A stretch of DNA of 64,000 bases from Sphingobacteriaceae bacterium (GCA_947453445.1 CANGGP010000011.1:1-64000), one strand, 5' to 3'. Counted from the first letter of the stretch, positions 34,109 through 42,303 are shown. The notes: generated by a model not told the origin, from the letters alone. Numbers and translations are program-made.

Positions 34109-36580
34109 ATGAAAAACACAATTACAAAATTAATGCTTGCCGTGGGCGTGAGCGGCAGTTTATTTGCACAAACCTTGGTAACGGGACCAAGCACCACTGT
34201 GGCACCTTATGTATTGCCATTAACATCGGGTTATACCATTACCTCTATTAAAACGGCTCCTGAACTAATTGGTTCTTATACCATGAGTGGTATTCCTGAT
34301 GGATTAGGGGCTTATGATAATAACGACGGTACTTTTACATTATTGATGAACCACGAAATTGCCATACCGGGCGGCGTTGCAAGAGCACACGGTTCAAACG
34401 GCGCCTTTGTTTCGAAATGGGTGATTAATAAAAACACTTTGGCAGTTAGTAGTGTATCGGATTTAATTCAAAATGTAAAATTATGGACAGGTACAACCTA
34501 CACCACATACAATGCTACCACTCCATCAACCTTGGCAGCATTTAGTCGTTTTTGTTCAGCTGATTTGCCTGCAACTACAGCCCTTTATAATAAGTCAACT
34601 GGTAAAGGCACACAAGAGCGCATTTTTATGAATGGTGAAGAAAGTGGTAATGAAGGCCGCATTATGGCGCACATTGCTACAGGACCGAATGCCGGTACCT
34701 CTTACGAGTTGCCATTGTTTGGAAAATACTCATGTGAAAATGCCTGTGCCAATCCGCGCAGAAGCGATAAAACAATTGTGATTGGCATGGACGATAGTTC
34801 ACCATTGGGTCAGGTGTATATTTATGTTGGTAATAAAACAGCCTTTGGTACTGAAATCGACAAAGCGGGATTTACAAATGGTACATTGTATAGTATTGCG
34901 GTGAGCGGTATGGCCAATGAAACAAGCACTTTTGTGCCAAACGCCAACACCACTTTTTCGATGATCAACATCAGCAATGCATTGAATTTATTAACTGCAA
35001 CAGGCGCCAGTTTGAATACCGTTAGTAACAATTTGGGTGTGACCAATTTTTTACGTCCTGAAGACGGCTGTTGGGATCCTTCGAAGCCGAACGATTTTTA
35101 TTTTAACACCACCAATGCTTTTAATGCACCGAGCCGTGTTTGGAAATTACATTTTAATGACATCGACAACCCACAATTGGGCGGCACCATTACAGCAGTG
35201 TTAGATGGAACCGAAGGACAAATGATGTTGGATAACATGACCATTGATAATTCAGGACATATGTTGTTATGCGAAGATGTGGGCAATAATGCTTGGGTAG
35301 GAAGAGTATTATCGTATGATATTGCAAGTGATGTATTAACCCCAATTGCGCAACACGATGCCAATTTATTTTTAACCGGCGGAAGCGGTTTCTTAACCCA
35401 AGATGAAGAAACATCGGGTATTGTAGATGTACAGTCGATTTTGGGAGCAGGTAAATTTTTATTTGTATCACAAGCACATTATGCGATTTCTGGTGCTGCT
35501 TATGAAGGTGGACAATTGATGTTATTGAACAGTGTTATTTCAGCTACATCGAATCCTGAGATTAATGTTCAAGGCAATGCCGTAAATATTGTGATGGGTA
35601 ATACTGTAACTGCCACAAGTGATAACAGCGACATGGGTTCAGTGAATGTAAACGGTAACATCACAAAAACTTTTGTGATTCAAAATACAGGTACAGGTGC
35701 TTTGGTGATTTCGGGTATGGATTTTACAGGCACCAATGCCGGTGATTTTACTTTTGTAAATGCACCAACATTCCCTGCAAGCATCGCTGCCGGTGCATCA
35801 TTGACCATTACGGCTAAATTTTCGCCGGTATTATTGGGTGTAAAAAATGCCAGCTTAAACATTTACAACAGCGACTTAAATGAAAGTTTGTATGACTTCG
35901 CGGTGAAAGCGACAGCAGTTGCACCTGAAATTGATTTGAATGGTAACGGAAATTCTATCATTGCAGGCTCTACCCAAGCAAGCAGCGCAAACAATACTGA
36001 TTTTGGTTCTGTAATTTTTGGCAATACCATCACCAAAACATTTGTGATTCAAAACACAGGGAATGGTACTTTAACCATTAATAGTATTGCTATTAGCGGT
36101 GCCAATGCATCTGATTTTAGTTTCGTAAACGCACCAACAACTCCATTTAATTTAAACGGTGTGGCTTCTCAATCGATTGATGTAAAATTCACGGCACCAA
36201 CCATTGCAGGTACCAGTGTCGCAAAAATTACCATCAATTGTAATGATGCCGATGAGTCGCTTTACGATTTTGCCATTCAAGCCAAATCATTAAAAGATGT
36301 TGGTTTAAAAAATGCCAATGTTCAAAATTTAACGGTGAGCTTGTCACCAAATCCTACAAACAACGAAGCAGTATTAAATATTGCAGGTGCAGCCGGAAAA
36401 CAAGTTGCCGTGTTTGTTTATGATTTAAACGGTAAAATGATTAGCCGTGAAAACAAACAAATGGATGAATCAGCAACAAGCATGAGTATCAACACAAGTT
36501 CGCTTGCCAATGGTGTTTATTTTGTTAAAGTAACAAATGCCAATACAAGTCAAACTTTAAAAATGGTTGTAGCACATTAA
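34109..36580 (+). CDS. PhoX-like secreted protein with two ASH domains and T9SS tail
   Basis: The 823-aa protein has a signal peptide (to about residue 20). Residues about 50-490 resemble PhoX/DUF839 phosphatases: LLMNHEIAIPGG (NHE 81-83), FMNGEESGNEGR (175-178) and FLRPEDGCWDPSKPNDFYFNTT (RPED 316-319). In PhoX such acidic residues bind the Ca/Fe cofactor. Two choice-of-anchor/ASH-like Ig modules follow (about 500-610 and 620-725), each with KTFVIQNTG and ESLYDFA. A T9SS sorting domain ends the protein (SLSPNPTNNEAV, LANGVYFVKV, LKMVVAH). A TAGCTTTG box is at 34079-34086. Phosphatase activity is plausible but not proven. Confidence 0.82.
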   Translation: MKNTITKLMLAVGVSGSLFAQTLVTGPSTTVAPYVLPLTSGYTITSIKTAPELIGSYTMSGIPDGLGAYDNNDGTFTLLMNHEIAIPGGVARAHGSNGAFVSKWVINKNTLAVSSVSDLIQNVKLWTGTTYTTYNATTPSTLAAFSRFCSADLPATTALYNKSTGKGTQERIFMNGEESGNEGRIMAHIATGPNAGTSYELPLFGKYSCENACANPRRSDKTIVIGMDDSSPLGQVYIYVGNKTAFGTEIDKAGFTNGTLYSIAVSGMANETSTFVPNANTTFSMINISNALNLLTATGASLNTVSNNLGVTNFLRPEDGCWDPSKPNDFYFNTTNAFNAPSRVWKLHFNDIDNPQLGGTITAVLDGTEGQMMLDNMTIDNSGHMLLCEDVGNNAWVGRVLSYDIASDVLTPIAQHDANLFLTGGSGFLTQDEETSGIVDVQSILGAGKFLFVSQAHYAISGAAYEGGQLMLLNSVISATSNPEINVQGNAVNIVMGNTVTATSDNSDMGSVNVNGNITKTFVIQNTGTGALVISGMDFTGTNAGDFTFVNAPTFPASIAAGASLTITAKFSPVLLGVKNASLNIYNSDLNESLYDFAVKATAVAPEIDLNGNGNSIIAGSTQASSANNTDFGSVIFGNTITKTFVIQNTGNGTLTINSIAISGANASDFSFVNAPTTPFNLNGVASQSIDVKFTAPTIAGTSVAKITINCNDADESLYDFAIQAKSLKDVGLKNANVQNLTVSLSPNPTNNEAVLNIAGAAGKQVAVFVYDLNGKMISRENKQMDESATSMSINTSSLANGVYFVKVTNANTSQTLKMVVAH

Positions 36581-36597
36581 TAAAATGATTTAGAATT

Positions 36598-36632
36598 AAC
36601 CGGACGAATCAATGATTTGTCCGGTTTTTTTA
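36598..36632 (+). terminator. Rho-independent terminator after the PhoX-like gene
   Basis: AACCGGACGAAT (36598-36609) pairs with ATTTGTCCGGTT (36615-36626) with one G-T pair and a five-base loop, followed by a T run. It starts 18 bp after the stop codon. Confidence 0.85.
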
Positions 36633-36692
36633 TGCCTAATATTATTCAAAAAAATTTTTTATATTTGATTGAATCCATTAAAACAATTCAAC

Positions 36693-36983
36693 ATGAAAAA
36701 ACTAAGTTTATTTAGCCTGTTGGTTTTGGCTTTTGCATTAGGCTCATGCAAAAAAGACCGAACATGCGAGTGCACAAGTACGACCACGTATTCAAGCACC
36801 AGCACAAATGGGACAACCAACACAACAACCAGTCCGCCTTCGACAACCACAACAGAATTCAAAAAAGTCAAAAAGTCTTCGCTTGATTTTAGTTGCGGAA
36901 ATCGGAAATATACCAATACCAGCGCCAATTCCGACGGTTCGAGTTCGACCAATATTACTGATGTAAAATGTTCAATTAAATAA
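36693..36983 (+). CDS. Small Ser/Thr-rich lipoprotein, CKKxRTCxC type
   Basis: The 96-aa product has a signal peptide with lipobox ALGSC (Cys 19) followed by KKDRTCECTSTTT. The middle is a low-complexity Ser/Thr/Asn/Pro stretch of about 35 residues, and the C-terminus has KVKKSSLDFSCGNRKY and a last Cys in VKCSIK, so there are four non-lipidated Cys that could form two disulfides. TATATTTG (36660-36667) is the likely -7 box. The ATG at 36693 is preferred over one at 36669, which would hide the signal. It is paralogous to the next gene. Confidence 0.75.
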   Translation: MKKLSLFSLLVLAFALGSCKKDRTCECTSTTTYSSTSTNGTTNTTTSPPSTTTTEFKKVKKSSLDFSCGNRKYTNTSANSDGSSSTNITDVKCSIK

Positions 36984-36987
36984 AGCG

Positions 36988-37368
36988 ATGATGAAAAAAA
37001 TAATCTTATTTGGAGCCTTAATTAGCGCATTTGCATTTATGGCTTGTAAAAAAACAAGAACATGTTCATGTAAATCCACTGATACCAACACGCGCGTTAC
37101 TACGCCTAGAAGTTCCGCCAGTGCCACTACAGTTGTAAACACAAGCAGCGGTAATCAAGAGGAAACATATGATCACATTAAGAAGAGTGAAATGTATCGT
37201 ATGGTAGGTTGCACCAACAGAACAGAAACAAGCAGCAATTCGTACACCACTACAGTGTCGGTTCCAACTGTTTCAACTGTGTCGGGTTTTACATTTCAAA
37301 CTTTTACCACCTACACGGCTGACGTTGTAAGTACCGATGTTACGGCTTACGATTGTTCGTTAAAGTAA
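36988..37368 (+). CDS. Small Ser/Thr-rich lipoprotein, CKKxRTCxC type
   Basis: The 126-aa protein has lipobox FMAC (Cys 20) followed by KKTRTCSCKSTDTNT, a Thr/Ser/Val-rich body, the segment HIKKSEMYRMVGCTNRTE and a final Cys in YDCSLK. The order and spacing of cysteines match the gene 4 bp upstream, so they arose by tandem duplication. A second in-frame ATG is at 36991. The stop directly abuts that of the convergent lipid-kinase gene. I do not know the family's function. Confidence 0.75.
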   Translation: MMKKIILFGALISAFAFMACKKTRTCSCKSTDTNTRVTTPRSSASATTVVNTSSGNQEETYDHIKKSEMYRMVGCTNRTETSSNSYTTTVSVPTVSTVSGFTFQTFTTYTADVVSTDVTAYDCSLK

Positions 37369-38256
37369 TTAAGATTTAAAATTAGCGCCAACAATCACAT
37401 TTAATGCTTGATTTTGGTTGCTGTAATTTAACACCTCAGTTTCTGAGGCCGGCTCTCCATCGAAATGGATGCTATCAGGGTTCTCCCGAATCACTTGGAG
37501 TTCTTTGCTAACATAGGTTTCGATGGATTTGCTTTTTTGGGCCTTACCCATAATAATTTTTAGAAAAATTTCGAAGACTTTAAAAAAGTTAAATGGTTTG
37601 AGAATCACCACGTGAAACAATCCATCGTTGAGTTTTGCCTCAGGGGCAATGTAAAAATCATTGCCATATTGGCCCGCATTGGCCACGGTAATTAAAAAAG
37701 CCTTACGTTTAATTTCTTCGCCATTAATTTTAATGGTATAATTTTTAGCACGATAAGAAAACAATTCCTTTAAGGTAATTTTTACATAACTGCTTAATCC
37801 TCTTTTAACAGAAGTGGCAAACAAATGGCCTATTTGTGCATCAAAACCAATGCCGCTGGTGCAGAAAAAAGCGCGGCCGTTTACCATGCCGCAATCAATT
37901 TTTGTTTTTTTGCCAATTACAATTTGTTGAATTACTTCTTCGAGTTTCATCGATAAGCCCAAACTTCTGGCCAAACCATTGCCTGAGCCAATGGGTACGA
38001 TGCCCAAAGCGATATTGGTATTGAGCAGCGATTTTGCAACTTCGTTCACGGTGCCATCGCCGCCTACAGCCACTACATCGGTGTAATCACGGTTGATAAA
38101 AAGTTCGACGATGTCTTGAAAATGGTGTTTGTCTTTCCAAATCACAATTTGGTAATTGATGTGTTCAGGGAAATTTTTTTTGATGGCATCAATAATTTTA
38201 TCCGAAATTCTTTTTCCGGCATTTGGATTCACAATAAATAATATTTTCCGCGGCAT
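37369..38256 (-). CDS. Diacylglycerol kinase-family lipid kinase
   Basis: The 295-aa protein belongs to the DagK/YegS/sphingosine-kinase fold. It has KILFIVNPNAGK at the N-terminus, the nucleotide motif VAVGGDGTVNEVAKSL (residues about 62-77), PIGSGNGLARSLGL and DGEPASETEVL near the end. It probably phosphorylates diacylglycerol or a related lipid with ATP at the membrane. The ATG at 38256 follows the stop of the glycosyltransferase gene by a single base, so it is the third gene of a coupled operon with a PlcP-like phosphoesterase. The longer frame from 38448 is overlap with that gene. Confidence 0.88.
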   Translation of the reverse strand: MPRKILFIVNPNAGKRISDKIIDAIKKNFPEHINYQIVIWKDKHHFQDIVELFINRDYTDVVAVGGDGTVNEVAKSLLNTNIALGIVPIGSGNGLARSLGLSMKLEEVIQQIVIGKKTKIDCGMVNGRAFFCTSGIGFDAQIGHLFATSVKRGLSSYVKITLKELFSYRAKNYTIKINGEEIKRKAFLITVANAGQYGNDFYIAPEAKLNDGLFHVVILKPFNFFKVFEIFLKIIMGKAQKSKSIETYVSKELQVIRENPDSIHFDGEPASETEVLNYSNQNQALNVIVGANFKS

Positions 38257-38257
38257 G

Positions 38258-39346
38258 TTAGATGCTGATGATTTCATTGTAGATACGGTGTTTGGCATTG
38301 GCGACCCAGTTTTTAAACCATGAATTATTGCCGTCAAAAGTACTTGAAAAAATGCTAAGTTTCGACAAATCAAAATTATCTGAATAAATTCCTGCCCCTG
38401 CCTTGTAAGCATCGCGTGAATTGCAAAATTGTTCAAAATGTCCTTCAACCGGCACCATCATTACCGGTTTACCCAGGTACATGGCTTCACACACGCTTTC
38501 AAATCCTGCTGTGCTGGCCAAGCCTTTGGCTTTACTCATCATGTCTAAAAACAAAGTATCGTTGATGGCGTGAATGAATAATTTCTTTTTATCAAAGCTG
38601 TAATTGGCTATAAGTTCTTCAGCCTGATCCGTAAAACAATGCAATTCTACTTCAGGATTTAAAAAATGCCATTGCAATATATCCTCAAAATAACCGCTGT
38701 TCACCAAGTAAACGAGATAAAAGTTTTCTTTAATCGATTCTAAAGCAAATACTTCTTTTCTCAAAAGCGGAGGAACAATAATGACATCCTCGCTGGTGGT
38801 GTGTATTTTGTAAAACGACAAACCCAAGTTTTTCGATGAACCATAAGCGGTTAAATGGGTGTAAAAGCGAATGGCCATTTTATCCAAGGCCCTTCCGGCA
38901 GGAAATTCGAAGTCGGGATGAAAATAAATGTACTGATGCGCAATACAAATGAGTTTGGCTTGGGGTTTGTAAAATCGGTAATACAAGCCAATTAATAGAT
39001 CAAAAAAATTAATCACCACGTCGGGTTCATGTTCTTTAATGAGCGCATCAATTGATTTTAAACTTTCACGAAAAGATTTTAATCGACTAAAGTTGTATAA
39101 CAATGTTTTAGGGATGTTGATGCTTTTGTTTTTTTTGTCGGTGACAAAATTTGGACTTTTGAGTTGAATAACGGGCGCCTTAATTTTTTCCAAAAAAAAG
39201 GCCGGTGCTTTTCTGCGATCGCTTGCACCCAATATTACAGCACAAACAGTATGGCCTTGCTCAATCAACATGTCGTACATGCTAATGGCTTGGGTCATGT
39301 GGCCGCGGCCTTCACCTTGAACGGCTAAAATATATTTTTTCGACAT
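38258..39346 (-). CDS. Glycosyltransferase, GT-B fold (MurG/GT28-like)
   Basis: The 362-aa protein starts with the Rossmann-like glycine loop VQGEGRGHMTQAISMYDML (residues about 9-27), resembling MurG and MGDG-synthase-type enzymes that use UDP-sugars. The C-terminal half has the nucleotide-sugar motif LASTAGFESVCEAMYLGKPVMMVPVEGHFEQ (about residues 277-307), with Glu in position for sugar nucleotide binding. In the operon it lies 1 nt after the PlcP-like gene and 1 nt before the lipid kinase. A role in making a glycolipid from diacylglycerol is inferred from this context. The acceptor and sugar are unknown. Confidence 0.85.
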   Translation of the reverse strand: MSKKYILAVQGEGRGHMTQAISMYDMLIEQGHTVCAVILGASDRRKAPAFFLEKIKAPVIQLKSPNFVTDKKNKSINIPKTLLYNFSRLKSFRESLKSIDALIKEHEPDVVINFFDLLIGLYYRFYKPQAKLICIAHQYIYFHPDFEFPAGRALDKMAIRFYTHLTAYGSSKNLGLSFYKIHTTSEDVIIVPPLLRKEVFALESIKENFYLVYLVNSGYFEDILQWHFLNPEVELHCFTDQAEELIANYSFDKKKLFIHAINDTLFLDMMSKAKGLASTAGFESVCEAMYLGKPVMMVPVEGHFEQFCNSRDAYKAGAGIYSDNFDLSKLSIFSSTFDGNNSWFKNWVANAKHRIYNEIISI

Positions 39347-39347
39347 T

Positions 39348-40178
39348 TTAAGATAGATTTTTTTCTAAGGTGATGCCTTCAGGAATAATTTCGGCGAGTT
39401 TGCTGTTTTCCTTTTTAATTTTTTCGGCATCGTGTAATTTTAACCAATCCGTGTAATGTATAATCGACCATACCCCTGCTTGGTCTTCAACCAAAGCAGT
39501 TAAACTTTCAACCCAATCGCCTGAATTTAAATATTCAATACCGCCAATGTTTTTAATGGCCGGTTGATGGATGTGTCCACAAATCACACCATGACACTTA
39601 CGGGCTTTGGCAACTTTCACCAATTCGCTTTCATAATCAGAAATAAAGGACACGGCCGATTTAACTTTGGCTTTAACAACTTGCGACAATGAATAATAGG
39701 GCAATCCTCGTTTTTCGCGGTAGGTATTGTAATGACGATTAAGCCATAATAAAAAGGTGTATCCAACATCGCCCAATTTGGCAATCCATTTTAATTTGGT
39801 GGTAACGTTGTCAAAAATATCGCCATGCGTGACAAAATATTTTTTTTCCAAGCCATAGTGTATATAGTATTTGCGGATGGAGAAATTACCAATTTTAAAA
39901 GGCATGATTTCTTCTAAAAAATCATCGTGATTGCCCCGTATATAAACGATTTTGCATTTTTGTTTGGATGTTAAACCAATGATGAGTTTAAAAAAGTTGC
40001 TGTGTTGTTTTTTCCACTTCCCGTTTTTACGCAATTGCCATCCATCAATGATATCACCATTTAAAATGAGTGTTTCGCATTTGTGGTGTTTTAAAAAATG
40101 GGTAACTTCTTTGGCTTTGCTGGCTTTAATGCCAAGGTGAATGTCGGATAGAACAATGGTTTTGTAAAATGTCTTCAT
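39348..40178 (-). CDS. PlcP-like calcineurin-type metallophosphoesterase (COG2908)
   Basis: The 276-aa protein has the dinuclear metal ligands in LSDIHLG (Asp 12, His 14), NGDIIDGW (Asp 42), RGNHDD (Asn 83, His 84), VTHGDIFD (His 117) and CGHIHQP (His 201, His 203). The region LGDVGYTFLLWLN, YSLSQVVKAKVKSAVSFI and YLNSGDWVESLTALVE fits the group annotated as UDP-2,3-diacylglucosamine hydrolase-like, which includes PlcP, the phospholipase C of phosphate-starved Sinorhizobium and marine bacteria. PlcP releases diacylglycerol from phospholipids. LpxH activity in lipid A synthesis is the alternative. The first gene of the operon, it has a TAACAT direct repeat and a palindrome upstream. The ATG at 40178 is chosen over one at 40214. 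Confidence 0.82.
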   Translation of the reverse strand: MKTFYKTIVLSDIHLGIKASKAKEVTHFLKHHKCETLILNGDIIDGWQLRKNGKWKKQHSNFFKLIIGLTSKQKCKIVYIRGNHDDFLEEIMPFKIGNFSIRKYYIHYGLEKKYFVTHGDIFDNVTTKLKWIAKLGDVGYTFLLWLNRHYNTYREKRGLPYYSLSQVVKAKVKSAVSFISDYESELVKVAKARKCHGVICGHIHQPAIKNIGGIEYLNSGDWVESLTALVEDQAGVWSIIHYTDWLKLHDAEKIKKENSKLAEIIPEGITLEKNLS

Positions 40179-40192
40179 GTAAAACGTTTTAC
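40179..40192. promoter_or_regulatory. 14-bp perfect palindrome at the plcP-like start codon
   Basis: GTAAAACGTTTTAC directly abuts the ATG (minus strand, 40178). It resembles operator half-sites of LacI-type or TetR-type regulators (AAACGTTT core), or it could be a leader hairpin hiding the start codon. The rest of the 302-bp intergenic space to 40480 holds the TAACAT repeat and is otherwise A+T-rich. Confidence 0.5.
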
Positions 40193-40261
40193 AAATGTGC
40201 CGCAACAGCATCACCTATATGTAAAGTAGAAGTGATGAAACAATTAAAAAAAAGCAATCAA

Positions 40262-40278
40262 ATGTTAGTGAGATGTTA
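40262..40278 (-). promoter_or_regulatory. PHO-box-like direct repeat upstream of the plcP operon
   Basis: On the minus strand TAACAT occurs at 40278-40273 and again at 40267-40262, exactly 11 bp apart (TTAACATCTCACTAACAT). Two hexamers with a 5-bp gap are the form of PhoB/PhoP boxes (B. subtilis PhoP: TTAACA, N5). The repeat lies about 85 bp upstream of the start codon. Confidence 0.55.
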
Positions 40279-40480
40279 AGCAGTTGCCTGAAATAAAAAT
40301 ATTTTCAATGCAACAATCTGCAAAAGCCTTTAAAATCAATTGACAGAAAGAAATTATTAACTTAACTTTAAATAATCGATAAAGCTTACAAATAAAATTA
40401 GATTTGGATTTATGGTGATTTCATAAAATTTGTGGGTCGCTTTTATTATTTTCGCCGAATATTAATATGAACATTGCAGC

Positions 40481-41101
40481 ATGAACAGCAAACCGGAATT
40501 AAAAAAAGAATTTTCAAAACCATTGGCATTTTGGCATTGGAGTAATTTATTGGCCATTGCATTGATTTTATTAACTGTATTAATGGTGAAAACCATTTTT
40601 AACGGCCGTGCTAATGCACCGGCGGTAATAGCCGCCTTGGAAAAGAAAGGTGTACTGATTGATACTGAACAAGCGCGCGCTGTTACAAAAATTTATTCAA
40701 AACAATTATGGGATTGGCATGTGTATTTTGGATATGCTTTAACGGCCTTATTATTGTTTAGAATTGTATTGGAATTTTATCAGTCGGAAGATTCTAAATT
40801 ACTGAAACGTTTTAAGCAAGCTAAATCATATTTAAAAAATGCAGGCACTGAAATAAAAGAGGCGCAACACATTTTAGTGGTGAAACTGACTTATTTTGTT
40901 TTTTACGCAACACTGGTATTAATGATCAGTACAGGCTTGTTTATTAAATTTTCTTCCGATTATCCAAAATTAAAACCCATTAAAGAATTTTTAAAAGAAG
41001 TTCACAATGTTGGCATGTATGTGATATTGGCATTTATTGTGGCTCACTTAGCCGGATTGTGGCTTCATGAAAGGAAAAAAGAAAAGCTCGGTAAAGTTTA
41101 G
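40481..41101 (+). CDS. Cytochrome b561-type membrane protein
   Basis: The 206-aa protein has four predicted transmembrane helices and histidines in the places used to bind two haems: FWHWSN (His 19), WDWHVYFGY, KEVHNVGMY and VAHLAGLWLHERKK. It fits the cytochrome b561/b5-like (ferric-chelate or Ni-hydrogenase b-type) family of inner-membrane electron carriers. The partner is not in the window. An upstream ATG at 40467 stops after four codons, so 40481 is the start. It lies divergent from the plcP-like operon. Confidence 0.8.
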   Translation: MNSKPELKKEFSKPLAFWHWSNLLAIALILLTVLMVKTIFNGRANAPAVIAALEKKGVLIDTEQARAVTKIYSKQLWDWHVYFGYALTALLLFRIVLEFYQSEDSKLLKRFKQAKSYLKNAGTEIKEAQHILVVKLTYFVFYATLVLMISTGLFIKFSSDYPKLKPIKEFLKEVHNVGMYVILAFIVAHLAGLWLHERKKEKLGKV

Positions 41102-41134
41102 AGATACCTTTTCGGTAGAATATAATTAATTCGG

Positions 41135-41178
41135 TAACATCCAATTAAAATAAAAAGAACATTGCATTGATATGTTTG
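41135..41178 (+). promoter_or_regulatory. PHO-box-like repeat and promoter of the 41207 phosphatase
   Basis: TAACAT (41135-41140), TAAAAT (41146-41151) and GAACAT (41157-41162) recur at 11-bp steps and are followed eight bases later by a perfect -7 box TATGTTTG (41171-41178). The repeats occupy the -33 region, as expected of an activator that replaces the -33 contact. Confidence 0.6.
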
Positions 41179-41206
41179 CGCCTATATAATTAAGCGATTA
41201 ACAATC

Positions 41207-42184
41207 ATGAAAAAATGCAATTTGAAATTAAAGGTATTAAGCCTTGTTCTCTTCTTAACAACTTTATCACAGGTTTTACTTTCTCAAGACAAAAATGACC
41301 AAGCATTTAGCATCATTGCTTTTGGCGATATGCCTTATGTATTGCCGCAAGATTATGCCCGCTTTGAAAATGTGATTAAAACCATCAATGATCAAAAGCC
41401 GGCCTTTAGTGTAAATGTTGGCGATTTTAAGGCCAGCAGCACACCTTGCAGCGAAGAGGTATTTACAAAAATTCTAAACTATTATCAGCAATTTGATCAG
41501 CCCATGATTTATACACCGGGCGATAATGAATGGACGGATTGTACCAAAAAAGATGCAGGCGCTTATGACGCAGAAGAAAGATTGATGTTGCTTCGAAAAA
41601 TGTTTTTTAAGGATCAAAATAGTTTTGGTAAACAAAAATTGACGCTTAGTTCTCAATCAAAAAATCCCGATTTTGTGAATTACGTTGAAAACAATTATTG
41701 GTTTTATCATTCGGTGGCATTTGCTACCATGAATATTGTGGGAAGCAATAACAATTTTTTGCCCACTTCGAAAAATGGCAATAAAGAATTTTTTGAACGC
41801 GAAAAAGCCAATTTGGCATGGATGGAAGAGACCTTCAAAAAAGCCAAAGAAAACAATGCAAAGGCCGTGGTGTTTGTGATTCAGGCCGATATGTATTTGG
41901 GCAACAAAGATCTAAAAGAGGCCAGTGGATTTATTCAAATCAAAAAGAAATTGGCAGAACTCAGTGCCGATTTTAAAAAGCCTGTTTTATTAATCAATGG
42001 CGATTCGCATGATTTTATCATCGAAAAACCAATTGTTGAAGATCAAAAAACCAAAAAGTGTCTTGAAAATTTTACACGCCTACAAGTGCCGGGTGAAAGT
42101 AACATGCATGTAACAAAAATTTACATTAACCCAAATGCCCCGTCGGTATTCATGTTTGAGGAAATACATGTAACAGGTAATTAG
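41207..42184 (+). CDS. Exported calcineurin-like metallophosphatase
   Basis: The 325-aa protein has a signal peptide (hydrophobic LVLFLTTLSQVLLS) and metallophosphatase blocks: IIAFGDMPYVLP (Asp 44 region), FSVNVGDFKASS, YTPGDNEWTDC and LINGDSHDFIIEKP. The family cleaves phosphomonoesters or diesters in the periplasm or outside the cell. The exact substrate is unknown. It is monocistronic and has the clearest phosphate-type control region in the window. Confidence 0.82.
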   Translation: MKKCNLKLKVLSLVLFLTTLSQVLLSQDKNDQAFSIIAFGDMPYVLPQDYARFENVIKTINDQKPAFSVNVGDFKASSTPCSEEVFTKILNYYQQFDQPMIYTPGDNEWTDCTKKDAGAYDAEERLMLLRKMFFKDQNSFGKQKLTLSSQSKNPDFVNYVENNYWFYHSVAFATMNIVGSNNNFLPTSKNGNKEFFEREKANLAWMEETFKKAKENNAKAVVFVIQADMYLGNKDLKEASGFIQIKKKLAELSADFKKPVLLINGDSHDFIIEKPIVEDQKTKKCLENFTRLQVPGESNMHVTKIYINPNAPSVFMFEEIHVTGN

Positions 42185-42212
42185 CATAAACTTTACATTC
42201 AACAGAATTCTC

Positions 42213-42251
42213 TAACATCTCCCTAATTGATTCGTAACACAATTGCAACAT
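42213..42251 (+). promoter_or_regulatory. PHO-box-like repeats upstream of the TonB receptor operon
   Basis: TAACAT (42213), TAATTG (42224), TAACAC (42235) and CAACAT (42246) follow each other at exact 11-bp steps. A TTACAATTTTGC element 28 bp beyond (42279-42290) recurs, with one base changed, upstream of the phosphatase at 46869 (TTACAACTTTGC, 46834-46845) and may be the promoter. Confidence 0.6.
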
Positions 42252-42303
42252 AGCATTGTTATTTAACTAACATTCATATTACAATTTTGCCGAGTATAAA
42301 AAA

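Noticed and set aside
36659-36952. 97-codon open frame antisense to the first small lipoprotein
   Set aside because: It is a shadow of the low-complexity Thr/Ser stretch on the other strand.
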